Source of the DNA: Homalodisca vitripennis
Lineage: Eukaryota > Arthropoda > Insecta > Hemiptera > Cicadellidae
Assembly (NCBI RefSeq): GCF_021130785.1
Contig: NW_025777965.1
Coordinates: forward strand, 18,676 to 82,675
Length of the DNA: 64,000 nucleotides
Direction: 5' to 3'
Shown: piece after piece, positions 43,926-55,934 of the stretch
Position numbering within the stretch: the first letter of the stretch is position 1
Layout of the letters: each line of letters opens with the position of its first letter
Program-made: the position numbers and the translations under genes
Notes under the pieces: generated by a model
Told to the model about the DNA's origin: nothing
The model's input: the letters and a program-made list of their open reading frames with translations, nothing else
Databases searched by the model: none

Positions 43926-46486
43926 GATACCCCCCAAATTTTGTGGTAAAATTGAAAATTTTCATTACAAAATTTTACTCATTAAAACTTTTACAGTGAA
44001 TGATTTAAAATAACAAAGATATACATATTAAACAATCCGAACAACAAAACAAATAAATTGAAGAACAAAGAACAAACAACTGTTAATTAAATCTAATATT
44101 ACAAATTTTTCTTCATGCTTCTTGACGAACAAATTTTTTACTTAAAGTTAAAATTTTGTGAAGTTCAAGTTTTGCTATTGTCTACAGGCTAAGTTATCAC
44201 AGTTTACTTTCTTAATTCATAGACTTACAGTCATGGTGTGTTATCACAGCTTCCATATTTATTGGCCCAGCACTTTATCTGTCTGACTTCATTTAACATC
44301 ACCTTTGGAAGTTGAATTTGATTAAAAGTTCTTGCCTTTCCATATTTACTTCATTTAACATCACCTTTGGAAGTTGAATTTGATTAAAAGTTCTTGCCTT
44401 TCCACATTTCTATTTCCTTCTGGGAGAACAGTTTTTATTTCATCACTTGTTACCAAAGTGAATTGTATTATTGCAGTGAATTGATCCAAACGTTTTTGAC
44501 TTTTCTCACATCCAATGCTTTTAAAATGTTCCATTTTAAACACTATTCTCATCTTCACTGACAAAAACTTCTTCAAACTTATGTGTCCTTAGACTTATTT
44601 TCAGACATAAAGAAAAGCACACCATGACTTCAAAGTGTCCATACTTGTGGTAGATTCATAAAAAACACACCATGACTTTAAGTGTCCTAGTCCAGTTGCT
44701 TTGGTGATTTAATTTGTTGTGATTTGCCTGTGATATTCGCGCACTCACTTTCACATCTTACACTAAACATTTCCTAATATTTAAAATTAAAGTTTTTCAC
44801 AAATAGTACTTACATTATTTATTAAACATTCTTACAACTAAGTCAAAAACAATCAACATAACATAAATATGAACCATTATTTTTTCAAATAAATTATTAC
44901 TACTATATTATTACTAAAAAAAGAATTCATTCTCAGCATTTTTCATCTTACAAATTCATTCATAATTAACTAACAATCTCTCCACACAGTTTATAAAATT
45001 TTTTTTTTTTTGGAAATTATAACACAATAAATGGTAAAAACTTATTTAATTATTTATCCTTTGTAGTAATCTTGCACAATTTAAATATTTTTGTTTTGTT
45101 TATTTTAATCGAGGTTATAATAATTATAACCTGTCTATTTTGTAGTTTATTTTTTATTTACCCTCCTTGTTACCTATTTGTTGTACTATTTTACTTCAAC
45201 ACACTATCTAATAGTTATCACCTTTTATTAATTAATTACCAATTTTTTAACTAATGAAATTCCTTTGCAATTCCCCCAAGTCATAATAATACAATTTTGT
45301 CCCTTTGTTTTGAGTTTTTTTTTTATATTAGCTGAATTCTTTTCTTCTTACTCATTTATTTGTATTCATTTTAATACAATATTCTCCTAACTTCCTCATA
45401 CCATAAAATACCCATTTCGCACAGTAAAATCCCTTTTAAGAGTCATTGCACTTCATTATTATAAGTTGATTAAATGATTATTAAACCAAATATTTACTAG
45501 CCTAATATATTTCCTTTTTATTCATCCCCCCTCTGAATTAATTAACTTAGTACTGACTTTTGAATTTATTTTATTGGCTCAATTCTATTTCATACGTTAT
45601 CCTGCAACTCCTACTTTCCATTCCACTTTTAAATTGTTCCCAACCTCTCAATTTCCACTCCTATTCTCTACTATTATTTATCCACTCCATTCACAATATA
45701 TCCTTCACCTTTAGCCTTTGTTCAGTGTATTTTACACTACCCCTCTATCTATCATTATCATATTAACTATTAAACAGGCCTACTTGACCTACCTCTAACA
45801 TTTTACTTTAAGAATAATTACTTTTATACCAGTATACCCCCCAGTTTGCTTTATTATTATTATCATCTCAGTATCCCCCATGTTACTTCATTATTATTAT
45901 TATTTTATCCGTACAACAAAATAAACTAACTCATCAGAAAAACAATACATTATTTCAATAATGAATATTTTAATTAGTCTTTTTGTGCTTTTACTTTTCT
46001 CTTCTTCTTTCTTTTCTTTAGAATTTACTGTAGTTTCAATTTAAATAAACTGTGTTTCCTTACTTGAATGTCATTCTCCTATTCAATCCAACCATATTTA
46101 ATAATTTGTTATGAATCTTACACTTTTAACTATTTACAAACCCAGAAACAATAAACTGTGTGTGATTATGTACCTTGTACTGTAAGTTGACTTCAATCGT
46201 CTTAGATGAGTATGTTTTTTGTGTTAACCACCCAGAAACAATAAACTGTGTGTGATCGTGTACCTTGTACTGTTGTCTTGAAATCATATTTCAAGTATGT
46301 TTTTTGTGTTAACCACCCAGAAACCTAACTGTGTGTGATATGTGGTTTTTGACATTTATTTGTCCCATGGCCGTCAAATCGTACAAAATCCAGCCATGCC
46401 ATTTTATTCTGTTTTGTAAGACTTTTTTATCTTTCGAAGGGAAAAAGCTACAAAGGAATAATAAAAATCACGAAACCCATATTGTT
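43926..46486 (-). other. 2.5-kb non-coding segment between integrase and 3' LTR
   Basis: No envelope-like frame on the minus strand; the longest ORFs are short and unconvincing. The plus strand is T/C-rich. Two tandem duplications are visible: a 62-bp unit twice at 44286-44409 (CATTTAACATCACCTTTGGA) and an 85-90-bp unit at 46141-46345 (CCCAGAAACAATAAACTGTG), the third copy partial. This may be a long 3' UTR or a decayed accessory gene region. Confidence 0.55.
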
Positions 46487-47449
46487 TTAACCCCCCATCT
46501 TTGTTTGAACTAAACCAAATTTCGATAAAACTTTTTTTAATTGTGTTACATTAAATGTTCCTATCACACCACCATCTTCGTTGACCACAACATATGCATT
46601 TTCCAATTTTATTTCTGACACCCTATACGGGCCCTCATAAAGCAGAAAGAACTTCTTAATTTTCTTGTCAAGTTTGTCAGACAGATAATGTGTTTTTACT
46701 AGAACTTCATCCCCTATACTAAATCTAATTGGTTTGACCTTATTATCAAATTTTCTTTTCCTTTTTTCCCCTTTTGAAACTAGTCTATCTTTGACTAATC
46801 TTATTTTACCTGGATAATCAGCTAACATTCTTTTCTCTTTGGGAAATTGAACCATATCCTGTAAAAAATTCCTATCTTTCCTACCAAACATTAGTTCAAA
46901 CGGGATTTCTTCCGTGGTCTCATGCACGGAATGATTTAAACACTTTTCAATGAAATTTAGTACTAATGGCCATTTAGTATGTTTCTCATGGCAGTATATC
47001 CTGCATATTTTAGTAATTTCCTTATTAGCCCTTTCAACTGGATTTGAGGCTGGATGCCAAACAGAACTATGAATAGTTTTAATGTTTAAGTCTCTAAGGG
47101 TATTATACCATAAATTACTAGTGAACTGCGAGCCATGATCGGACAAAACACTACCTATCTCACCTACCTCAGGTATGTATTCATTGATCAATTTATTTAG
47201 TAATACTCGGCTAGTAGCTCTTTTGACCGGATACAACTTCACAAATTTAGAAAACAAATCCAACACAACAAATATGTATTTTACACCTCCTCTTCCTACA
47301 GGCAATTCTCCTATCAAGTCAACTGAGATTATATCTTTCAATTTTTTAGGAATTATTGGTTGTAAAAATCCTATTGATTTAACAGTGGTGTGTTTGGCAC
47401 ATTGACACAATTGACAACATTTTAACTGATTCTTTACTGAAAGTTCCAT
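46487..47449 (-). CDS. Gypsy integrase (C-terminal part of Pol)
   Basis: 320 codons. The N-terminus has the CQLCQCAKH pair of the HHCC zinc-binding domain; its His part (HLKYGHLGGHK) lies just upstream in a shifted frame at about 47450-47530. Catalytic D,D-35-E: VDLIGEL, LSDHGSQFTS and NPVERANKE. The C-terminus has a GPY-like block (YEGPYRVSEIKL). It inserts the element cDNA into the genome. The start is not a real initiation site, since Pol would be one polyprotein. Confidence 0.85.
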   Translation of the reverse strand: MELSVKNQLKCCQLCQCAKHTTVKSIGFLQPIIPKKLKDIISVDLIGELPVGRGGVKYIFVVLDLFSKFVKLYPVKRATSRVLLNKLINEYIPEVGEIGSVLSDHGSQFTSNLWYNTLRDLNIKTIHSSVWHPASNPVERANKEITKICRIYCHEKHTKWPLVLNFIEKCLNHSVHETTEEIPFELMFGRKDRNFLQDMVQFPKEKRMLADYPGKIRLVKDRLVSKGEKRKRKFDNKVKPIRFSIGDEVLVKTHYLSDKLDKKIKKFFLLYEGPYRVSEIKLENAYVVVNEDGGVIGTFNVTQLKKVLSKFGLVQTKMGG

Positions 47450-47568
47450 CTTAGGAAAAACACAATATTTCCCTTAGTATTAAATAGATTTTATGTCCCC
47501 CCAAATGACCATATTTCAAATGTGTAAATTGAATTAATTCTGATTGAATTGCTTTTGGTATACAGACT

Positions 47569-48667
47569 TTAAAAACTATCACAATCATTTAAATCTTTCT
47601 TAAAAAGTATTCCATTATGAATAACAAATTGATCTTTTATTTGTTGATCATTACCCTCCAATTTAGTAAAAATAGGCCCAAATTTATCATCACTCCTTTG
47701 TTTTTCTTCTATATTTCTGAACATTGGTTTAATCTTCCTATCGCTAACTTCAATTTCAATTTTATTTTGTAAAACCATTACCGAATTCCTTTCAACTGGA
47801 TTTTTATAATTTTCGTCCGTTACTCTTGAAAGAATGTCAGCGGGAATATTTTGCCTTCCGCTGATGTACTCAATAGTGAGATTGTATTCTTGTAATGCCA
47901 AACTCCACCTCAAAATTCTACCATGAGATAGTCTACAGGTTGTAAGGAAAGATAATGCCTTGTGGTCTGAACGAACAATTACTTGAAAATGTCCAATAAT
48001 ATAAGATCGGAATTTTTTACAAGCAAAGACCACAGCCAATAATTCTTTTTCTGTTATGCTATAATTTTTCTCTGTTGCTAAAAGAGTCCTACTTGCAAAA
48101 CTTATCACTTCATGTTCCCCCTGATCATTTACTTGATAAAGAATGGCTGACACACTGATGTCTGATGCATCTGTACTTAAATAGAATGCCCTACTCCAAT
48201 TTGGATGATGTAACATAACTGAGTCTAAAAATGTTTCTTTTATTTTCTCAAACAGATTTTGTTTTGTCTTATCCCAAAACCATTTACTTTTAGAACTCAA
48301 AATGTCACCAAACTGACCCGTCAAATCTGAATAGTTCTTCTGAAATTTTCTGTAATAATTACATAAACCTAAAAACGATTGCAGTTCTTTTAAGTTCTTT
48401 GGGGTTGGAAAATTTTTTTATCTTTTCAACTTTATCCTCATCCATCTTTATCCCATCTTTACTAAGAACAAAACCTAAAAACTTTACTTCCTGTTTCAAA
48501 AAATCTGATTTTTTAAGTTTAACAGTCACTCCACACTCATGCAGTCTTTTCAGTACTCTATCGATATGATCTAAATGTTCCAAAAAAGTTCTGGACGTAA
48601 TTAGAATGTCATCAACGTAACAAGTTACGAAATTGCTAAACTCATGGCCCAAAATTTTATTCATCAC
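47569..48667 (-). pseudogene. Gypsy reverse transcriptase (second half) and RNase H, frameshifted
   Basis: 48667-48359 carries the RT catalytic block CYVDDILIT, then VKLKKSDFLKQEVKFLGFVL; 48324-47569 carries the connection and RNase H: YLSTDASDISVSAILYQ (first Asp), TEKELLAVVFA (Glu), VRSDHKALSFL (Asp), and a C-terminal IEYISGRQNIPADILSR. A gap of about 35 nt with a frame change separates the two. The RNase H catalytic acidic residues are all present. One polyprotein with the integrase, in order Pol. Confidence 0.82.
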
Positions 48668-49384
48668 TTTAGTAAAATGAGCCGTGCTTTACATTCAAAC
48701 CAAATGGTAAATCGCTTAAATTGCAAATTCTTTCCGTTGAATGTGAAAGCTACAAATTTTCTAGATTCTTTATCGAGTTTGATCTGGAAAAACCCTTGTG
48801 TTAAATCTAATGTTGTAAAATATTTAACTCCCATAAATTTTTGAAATATATCATCAGTTGTTTCTGTACTTTGTCTATCCGGAACAAGATACGAATTTAA
48901 TTTCCTACTGTCTAAGCACAATCTTATACTCAAATCTTTCTTTACTACACAGACTAAGGGATTAGAAAAAGGACTATTTGACTCTTCTATAATATCTTGT
49001 TGTTTCAGTCTTTCTAATTCTTCCTCTACAGATTTTCTTTTACTGAACGGAACCGGATAAGACTTGCCAATATATGGGACTTCACTTTTAACATTCAGCT
49101 TTGCTGTGTATCCTTTGACACACCCTGGTTTGATCCGAAAAAAAAACTTCTTTATTTTCAAAAAGTACTACTCTTAATAATTCTAGTTCCTCATCCTTAA
49201 TACTCAAATTATCTGCCTCTAATTCACTTATTCTGTCTACTAACCTTTGTTCAATTGCTTCTGATTCAGATTCATGTTTGATCTTAGTAATTTTTTGTTC
49301 TAGGCCTACTTGATTTGATCTGTGTTCAAAAAATGGATTTAAATTCGCTAAAGTATTGTCTATTTCATTTTCATCTTTATACAA
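48664..49384 (-). pseudogene. Gypsy pre-RT linker and reverse transcriptase (first half)
   Basis: 49384-49088 is an acidic linker (ELEADNLSIKDEELELLRV). 49161-48664 reads YPVPFSKRKSVEEELERL, QQDIIEESNSPFSNPLVCVV, RLCLDSRKLNS, then FTTLDLTQGFFQIKLD (catalytic Asp) and VAFTFNGKNLQFKR, after which a frame shift precedes the YVDD half. The frames overlap by shifts, so the element cannot make a full Pol as read. Confidence 0.8.
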
Positions 49385-49453
49385 GTTAATTCTGTTAATA
49401 TGTATTATTCTTAACCCCCCCCCACAAATTCTTCACCATTTCTATACACTAAT

Positions 49454-50570
49454 TTAGTCTCTAGATATTTTCCCGTCATGTCTACAGCATAAAGTATTGG
49501 TATCAAAGTTTAGTACAGCCTTATGATTATTGAAAAAGTCACAACCAAGTATCAACTCAATTTTTAGTCCTTGAACAATTAAAAATGTTATTGGGACAAC
49601 TTGTTCACCAATATTTACCTCCAGTCTTATTTGAACATTTATTCTTTTGGACCTGACTCCTGTAACACCTACAATTGACAGATTACTAACAGGTAGCTCT
49701 GGAATGTTGTACCCCACTTGATTTTTTTATTTTCTTATAGAATTCATCTGACATTATACATGCTTGACTACCTGAATCTACTAAACACTTGTATTTTACC
49801 CCTCCAATACCAATATCAATTTCTGGTAAAGACTGAACCCTATCACGCATTACTCCATCATTGTAGTTGCTTTCATCTAAAAAATCATCCGCTATATTTT
49901 GATCCATTATGATTTGATTCTGGTTACTTTGCACAACCCCTTTCAACTTTTCATTAGTTTGATTGAAAAACTCATCAATGCTTTCTTTTAAAAGTTTCAA
50001 CCCATCAATATTCAGATGAACCAAATCAGCAAATGTTCTTCCCCCAAAGTTGATGTTTTGTTCAAAATATTTTAAATTACACCCTAACTCATTGTGATCA
50101 ACAAAGTGTGGTGTGACATGATTAATCTTGATTGTATCCCCATTGTCTAATGCCCGTATGAACCTGTTAAAATCTTTAACCTTTCCTCCTCTGATACCAA
50201 TGTCTTTGGCAACTTTCGGAATTGGAGGTAGAGTCAAAATGATTAATTTCTTATTACAATTTATTAGGTATTCAACTAAATCTTTCATGTCAGTTTTAAT
50301 TTGCTCAAGTGAATTATTTTTTAGAATGTCATTTGTACCAATAAAAATCATTAGGTTTTCAGATAAACTTGATGAATGTATTTTTACCTGCTCATATAAT
50401 TGTTTAATCGTTTGACCCCCCACACAAAGTCCTATTGATGTTCTACCACCACCAGGGGTTTTTGACTGTATCCATTTGCAAAATTTTGTTTGATAGTCTA
50501 CAAAACTGACTATCGCCTATCAATTCAAAGTTGTTTATTTTTGGTCTTTCGTCAAAATTTAAGTTCCGAG
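49454..50570 (-). pseudogene. Gypsy SGNH-hydrolase-like domain followed by aspartic protease
   Basis: Minus-strand text begins LIGDSQFCRLSNKILQ (block I, GDS) at about 50530, shifts frame near 50465, then has GGQTIKQLYEQV (possible block II Gly), MIFIGTNDIL (block III, G-x-N-D) and DLVHLNIDGLKLL (block V, D-x-x-H). This is the residue pattern of SGNH/GDSL hydrolases. The protease active site follows as YKCLVDSGSQACIMS (DSG) with the second lobe ELILGCDFFNNHKAV at about 49530 after another shift. No substrate can be deduced. Similar domains are known in ORF1 of CR1/L2-type LINEs; its presence between Gag and protease of a Gypsy element is unusual to me. Confidence 0.7.
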
Positions 50571-50595
50571 TTATTTCCCCTGGAATTGTTGGTTG

Positions 50596-52152
50596 TCAAT
50601 CTTGACCATTTTCAATTTCCCTAGGCCCATCAAAGTTTTCTGAATTGTTCCTATAGTTGTGTCCCCCCCGGTAATTTGGTCCACCCCTGTAATTTCCCCT
50701 ACCTCGAAATGTTCTGAAACCCTCGGGTCTGTTGTATCCCCTATTATTTTCCCGATTCCTTTCAAAATGATTCCCATTAGTGTGATTGGCCCTACCATTG
50801 TTGGTATGAGAAAATTGTGTGGTATTTACTGCCCTGTTCTCATGATTTGGCCTATACTGCTGTCCTTGGGTACTGTCATGAAAGTTTTGTGTTGGCCTTC
50901 CTGTGTATGTTTTTTGTCTATTTCCATTTTCATGATTAGTGTTGTATGTATCCCTGAAACTTTCTTTTTTGAAAGGCTTTACATAACTGAGCTGATTTAA
51001 TACTACTTCTAGTTCTTCCCTACCAGCAAGGGATTGTAGAATTGCCAGACTGGCACTTATGTGTGGCGGCAAATGTCGACAAATAAAGCCAACAAACGTA
51101 AGGTTATCCATCCGGTTGTCCAATTTCTTTGCTATGTCAAAATACCCAAGCACATAGTTTGTCAAATCGGTTTTACCTTCACAAAAATTCCCATTACCCA
51201 TCAATTTGTTTTCAAAATCTTTTTGTTTAGTAATGCCCCAGAATCTCTTTTTGAAATCATTTTTAAATTGTTCAAAACTCTCCCATTTGTCAATGTTTCT
51301 CCGAGCTCACTCAGATGCTTCCCCCTTCAAGTATTTTACAATATACAAAAGTTTTGTTTCCCAGTGTTCTTGATTACTATTAGTAAATTTTTCAGCCAAT
51401 TTCAAAAAATTCATAGGGTGAGTCCTATCATTACCCTTATCAAACTCGGTCAAAATAGAGTTCCGCCATAATATTACAAGCCGGTTGTTGATTAAGACCG
51501 CTACCCTCCATTTTTACGCTTTTCACAGTGGTCTGAACTTTGTTTGACTCAACTAGTAGGTCTGATTCCTCTTTTAAATTTAATTTAGATTCTTCCCCGT
51601 TTAGCCCTACCTTAGTATTTTCACTCATCCCTACATAATCTTTTATGCTCAGTATCTCCGTTGCATGTGTATCGATTTTATTTACTATCTCATCAACCCG
51701 AGAACTAATCTGTGAAACCTCTTGATCGAATTTTTGATTGACTTTAGCAATTTTAGTTTCAACTTCTTCCCCCACAACTTTAATCTCTCCCTTCAATTCA
51801 CTTTTGAATGTTCTCAATTTTTGTGTTTTAATTTTTGTTCAATTTGTGTCATGCCCGTTTGAACGTCATCCATTTTGCTATAAATATCGGTTTTTAGGTC
51901 ATCCATCTTGTTATAAATATCGGTTTTTACCTCATCCATCTTGTTATTTAACCCATCAAATTTGTCATTGAGTTGTGTCATCAAAAACAACAATTGCTGA
52001 TATGCATCAGTTCTATCTAGGCCTACCACCGTTTCAACATTATTCGCATTAGCCAAAGAGCTGTCTGATCTAGGCCTATTAGCTAGCTCCGCGAGTGTCA
52101 TCTCACTACTACTGTCCGAATTGTCAATATTCTCCAAGTTCTGATCCATCAT
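50596..52152 (-). pseudogene. Gypsy Gag with RGG-type C-terminus, interrupted
   Basis: From MMDQNLENIDNS at 52152: a repeated amphipathic coiled-coil segment (KMDDLKTDIYSKMDDVQTGM) to about 51814, a second coiled region to 51440, a capsid-like part at 51440-51200 (HPMNFLKLAEKFTNSNQEHW, KWESFEQFKNDFKKRFWG) with one in-frame TGA at about 51309 where Trp would be expected, then a nucleocapsid tail rich in Asn, Arg and Gly (RGRGNYRGGPNYRGGHNYRN) in place of CCHC zinc knuckles. Gag packages the element RNA. The stop by substitution suggests real decay, not only indel error. Confidence 0.75.
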
Positions 52153-52229
52153 TTTTAAATTTTGATTTAGTCTATTTCAAATTAGAAAACCCCTACACAA
52201 TTATTAAGCTACACCACTTTTAGCTGCCC

Positions 52230-52249
52230 CACGTTGCTGGGTGCCATTT
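52230..52249 (-). promoter_or_regulatory. Gypsy primer-binding site
   Basis: Two bases inside the 5' LTR, the minus strand reads TGGCACCCAGCAACGTGG, starting with the TGG complementary to a tRNA CCA end. The tRNA was not identified. Confidence 0.6.
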
Positions 52250-53333
52250 GTAACCGATACGTTACATTATAATAAATAGTAAAAAGATAGGTTTTGTGAA
52301 AAATATATTAGCTTTAGACTCTTTGTCTTTACAGGGTCGTTTTACAATGGGTGCGGCGTAGGGCAGCTATGTGTGGTAAAATGAAAATAAAATTTTGATA
52401 GAAACAAACTTTAAATTTATTTAATAAAAACTAATACTAATGAAACATAATTTTGATGAAATGAAATTATGGCTATGCTTAAAATAACATCCTACAACAC
52501 AAAATCCAATTAGGTTGAAATAATTAATTAGAAAATACCCCTACTCCCTAGCAGTTAAAATTTAGAGTCTGATTAGTTAAAAATGTTGATCAAAAAGGTT
52601 TAAATACTCTTAAACATATTCACCAAATCCCATGATGGCGACACGGCGGTCCTCACAGATAATTGAAAAATTTAAATTTGGATCACATTGAAAAAAGACT
52701 GATTAATAATTGAAAAATTTTGAAAACTATTTCACAACGTACTACATCATCAAGAGGTCGAGGAAGAAGACTCTCTCTTTCCCAAACTCCGCGTCAGTAG
52801 CGCAGAGAGGGAAAAGTGATACCCTTCAAAACGGAAATTTTCCGTTTTTTCTGGTCGAAAAATGATCCGCTTTTACTTCTGGCTAACAACCCACTCGAAT
52901 TCTCGGTGCGCAGAGAACGAGTTTGCGTTCCCGCGGGGTCCGCTACCCTCCAATGAGAGTAATCGTTTACGTTAGCCAATCGTGGCACGCGTTTTGCCGT
53001 GTTTAGCTTTGTTCTTTGATGTTGATGAGGAACTATCGAGTTTTATTAAATATGACCGCTTTACTATTCGAGATTTATGTTTGAGGTTACAAAACTGTCA
53101 GTGACGGACTATGTCACCATGCACAACTAACCTTCATAATAAATTGAAATTTGATTATTCTCAAATATGAGAATGATAACTTTAACTAAGCAATTAAATT
53201 GTCGGTTTGGATTCCTATTCATTTAGATTTATTATTAATAGAAAAATATTATTTATTGTATTATATTATTCTCGAATTTATTATTAATTGTAAAAGTTGA
53301 TTTAGGTTACAGGCTAGGCCTATACCCGTTACA
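52250..53333 (-). repeat. 5' LTR of the Gypsy element
   Basis: 1084 bp with TG...CA termini; carries the promoter for element transcription on the minus strand by position. Differences to the other LTR that I can see are one- and two-base length changes, mostly in homopolymers (for example TTTTT versus TTT near 52850). Confidence 0.92.
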
Positions 53334-55864
53334 TGCTGTAGAGAGTTGTCAGAAGCTTTGCCATTTTCGATCCTGGTGGGACTCTACGTTCTGGAGCGAG
53401 AGGTAGATCAGAGTGTACGTCGTGTAGTTCTTCAGGATATTCCAAATCAACTTCTAATATGTAGCCTGTGGGTGAATCGTCACTAACTTTCATTACATCG
53501 ATGTCTGTACTGCTCCACTGAAAGTTTGCATATGGTAGTTTTTACAGACATTGCCCACCCATACAGATTGTTTGCATCCAAGTACATGAGGTAATTGTTT
53601 GGTTTCGATTTGTCGTAGTCTTTCATGTAGGGATTGTTTGCCTTCGCATATCGATGAGAACAATGTGAAATACTACCACGAATACCCTTTTCAACCATGA
53701 GTACCATATCGATGTCAGTCAATAGGGACAGTTCGACTTTTGTAATTTTTAGCATTGCGTTCCAAGCCAACCCAGGTGCTGTGAAATACCATGCAGGATC
53801 TAATTTGTATGTATTGAGACATATATCCCTAAAGTTTTCCATAACATCTGCAAGCAGCAAGACATCGGTTTCGTTATATAGCATTGTATATTCTTTCATG
53901 TTCTGAATGTTAAAGGCGGTCCATACATCGCACGCATGTTTGTAATCTTCATTTGTTATGTGTTGGTTTATTCAGTCTATTGTTAAAATTCTTCTTGACT
54001 AGGTAGTGATGTTTCACTATATTTTTCTATACTGTCCATGTAGTCGTAAGGGTACACTCCTTTTCGTAGCAATAAATTGAGGTCCTTACCACTGTAATAT
54101 GTTGAGATGTGTTTGAATTGAGATCTAGTCAGATTCTTTGCCAACCTATCGAGACTTTGTGACATGAATTTGAATGAATCGATGAATCGTAGTTCAATTC
54201 CACCTTCCACACTGACCGTAAAGGAAATGTACCGCTCCTCGTTGTTGGGTATCAATGATATGCGATTTTTGAACTTACCAAACTCTTTAATGAATAGGCG
54301 AGTGTCGTAACCTGCTAAATTATGAATGAAAACAGGAATGAACCTAGGTTTTTTGAAATTGATGTTACACTTGTTGTGAGCTGCTTCCTCTAAACAACCC
54401 CGTCAAATGGTTATGGTCTCTAACATGATCATCACCAAGAAAATTTCCACAGATATGACACGTAGTAGTAGATTCAAACATTTCCTGTTGCTCTTTTGTC
54501 ATCAACTGCATGGGGACTATTGCTTCACTCTTGTAAAGTTCATTAATCCTTATCGACTCCTCAATCAATGATTTTACAAATACATGTGCAGCATCGTCTC
54601 CAAAGTATTTAATCGGTGGTTTGGAAAAGCCGTCCTCTGACATTCCATACATACAGAAGGATGTTTCTGTATTATGTTTCTGATATTTAATAGTGAACGA
54701 CTGGTGATTACCATTACAATCCACATTACACGGTTGACATGTTGAAATAGGTGCTAGACAGCATTCAAAGTCTGCGTAATACACAAAGGGCACTCTCATT
54801 GAGCAATTGAAATCTTTAAATCTAATTACAGTTCCTGGCTCTGGTAGTTCCAATTTCACAGCATCGTGTGTGTTACAGTCTTCTCTATGCTTGATGAGTA
54901 AATCCTCTCTCGTAAAGTGTTGCAAACACCTATTGCATATCCACATCTTATGTCCATTTCGTGAGATCTGTGAACTAACCAAACGGGACATATCTTTGAT
55001 CCAGCAGTAGTGAGTGTTTGTTTTTTCTCTGATAAAAAGTAGATTAACATGGTTTTCCATCTCGTTATCAGTTATTCTCAGCGGGAATATATCGAAACTT
55101 GTCATCATAAGCATAGACATTAACAGAAATTCCACTACGTCTTTCAAACTTTGCTATATCATCAAGTTTCATGGGGCATTCGCAAGTTGCTAGTGCATGA
55201 AGCAGCTCTCGTTTGAAAGGTTCGTAATTGCTGATTCTTTCTGGATGAACCTTAACTGGATGTAAAGCTGCCAGAATAGACCACATAAAACATTTCTGAT
55301 CTTCGATTTTTACATTAATAACAGCCTTTTGGATTGAATCTGTTTTGGTAGAACCACATAGCTGGATCCGTGAAAAGGAACGTATCGGTTGACTCTGATC
55401 TCCAAGTCTTTCACACTTTTTAGTGACCATTGAGAACCGTTTGCCTCAAAACTCCTCCATCTCAACCAACATCTTAAGTTTTGCTGAGTTATAATAGTCA
55501 GACAGAGACGTTGTCGAGTAAAGAATTTCATTTTTTGTTTTAAAGTTCATGACGAGTCACCTCCACATCGTTTATTATTTTCTTGAATTCAGCATGATAA
55601 AACCATGTTTACCTTAAGATTTTTTTCTTTTACAGTTTCCTGAAGTTTTTCAACAACGAGTGGTTTGCATATCTCAAGAAACATTTTTGGATCTTTGATC
55701 CCACGTTTGTTCATAATCACATGCGTTTTCAATCTTCCCGTGAATGCCGACTGGACTTCTGATATTTCATCAAGTATTGTCTGTGACTCCTCTGGAGTAC
55801 GTACCGGAACCAGATGAGGTGTTGAAGGTGATTCTGTTTCAGACAGAAGCTGTCTCTCTTCCAT
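53334..55864 (-). pseudogene. DNA polymerase B of a Maverick/adintovirus-like element, N-terminal and central part
   Basis: Several frames on the minus strand read as one polymerase. Order: 55864-55589 (TGRLKTHVIMNKRGIKDP), NRYVPFHGSSYVVLP, IEDQKCFMWSILAAL, zinc-like CNRCLQHFTREDLLIKH, exonuclease block VYYADFECCLAP (Asp-x-Glu), an endonuclease-VII-like CHICGNFLGDDHVRDHNH, FMSQSLDRLAKNL, YNETDVLLLADVMENFRD, and motif A YLDANNLYGWAMS, continuing to 53334 where Gypsy is inserted. It replicates the viral genome by a protein-primed mechanism in relatives. Frameshifts occur near 55430, 55068, 54365, 53940 and 53530. Confidence 0.85.
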
Positions 55865-55934
55865 GGCAGGACTAATCGAATTCTCACTATTAATTGTACT
55901 AGTCGGTGTCTCACTAATAATCTTTTTTCACACC

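Larger units (their letters stand above)
42846..53333 (-). mobile_element. Ty3/Gypsy LTR retrotransposon, 10.5 kb, inserted in polymerase B
   Basis: Two direct long repeats (42846-43925 and 52250-53333) bound by TG...CA, with TGCT flanking both sides (42842-42845 and 53334-53337) as target duplication. Internal order on the minus strand: Gag, an SGNH-like domain, protease, reverse transcriptase, RNase H, integrase. RT-RH before INT marks Ty3/Gypsy rather than Copia. There is no zinc knuckle in Gag and no recognisable envelope gene. The long repeats differ by only a few one- or two-base length changes, so the insertion is recent, although several frameshifts interrupt the coding region. Confidence 0.92.

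Noticed and set aside
46487..47449. Integrase as possible part of the adintovirus-like element
   Set aside because: It lies between the LTRs, follows Gypsy RT-RNase H, and has the Gypsy-type GPY C-terminus; the viral integrase is at 57.5-58.6 kb.
49686..50423. The SGNH-type frame as a host esterase gene
   Set aside because: It is fused to the protease in the retrotransposon and on its strand, so it belongs to the element.
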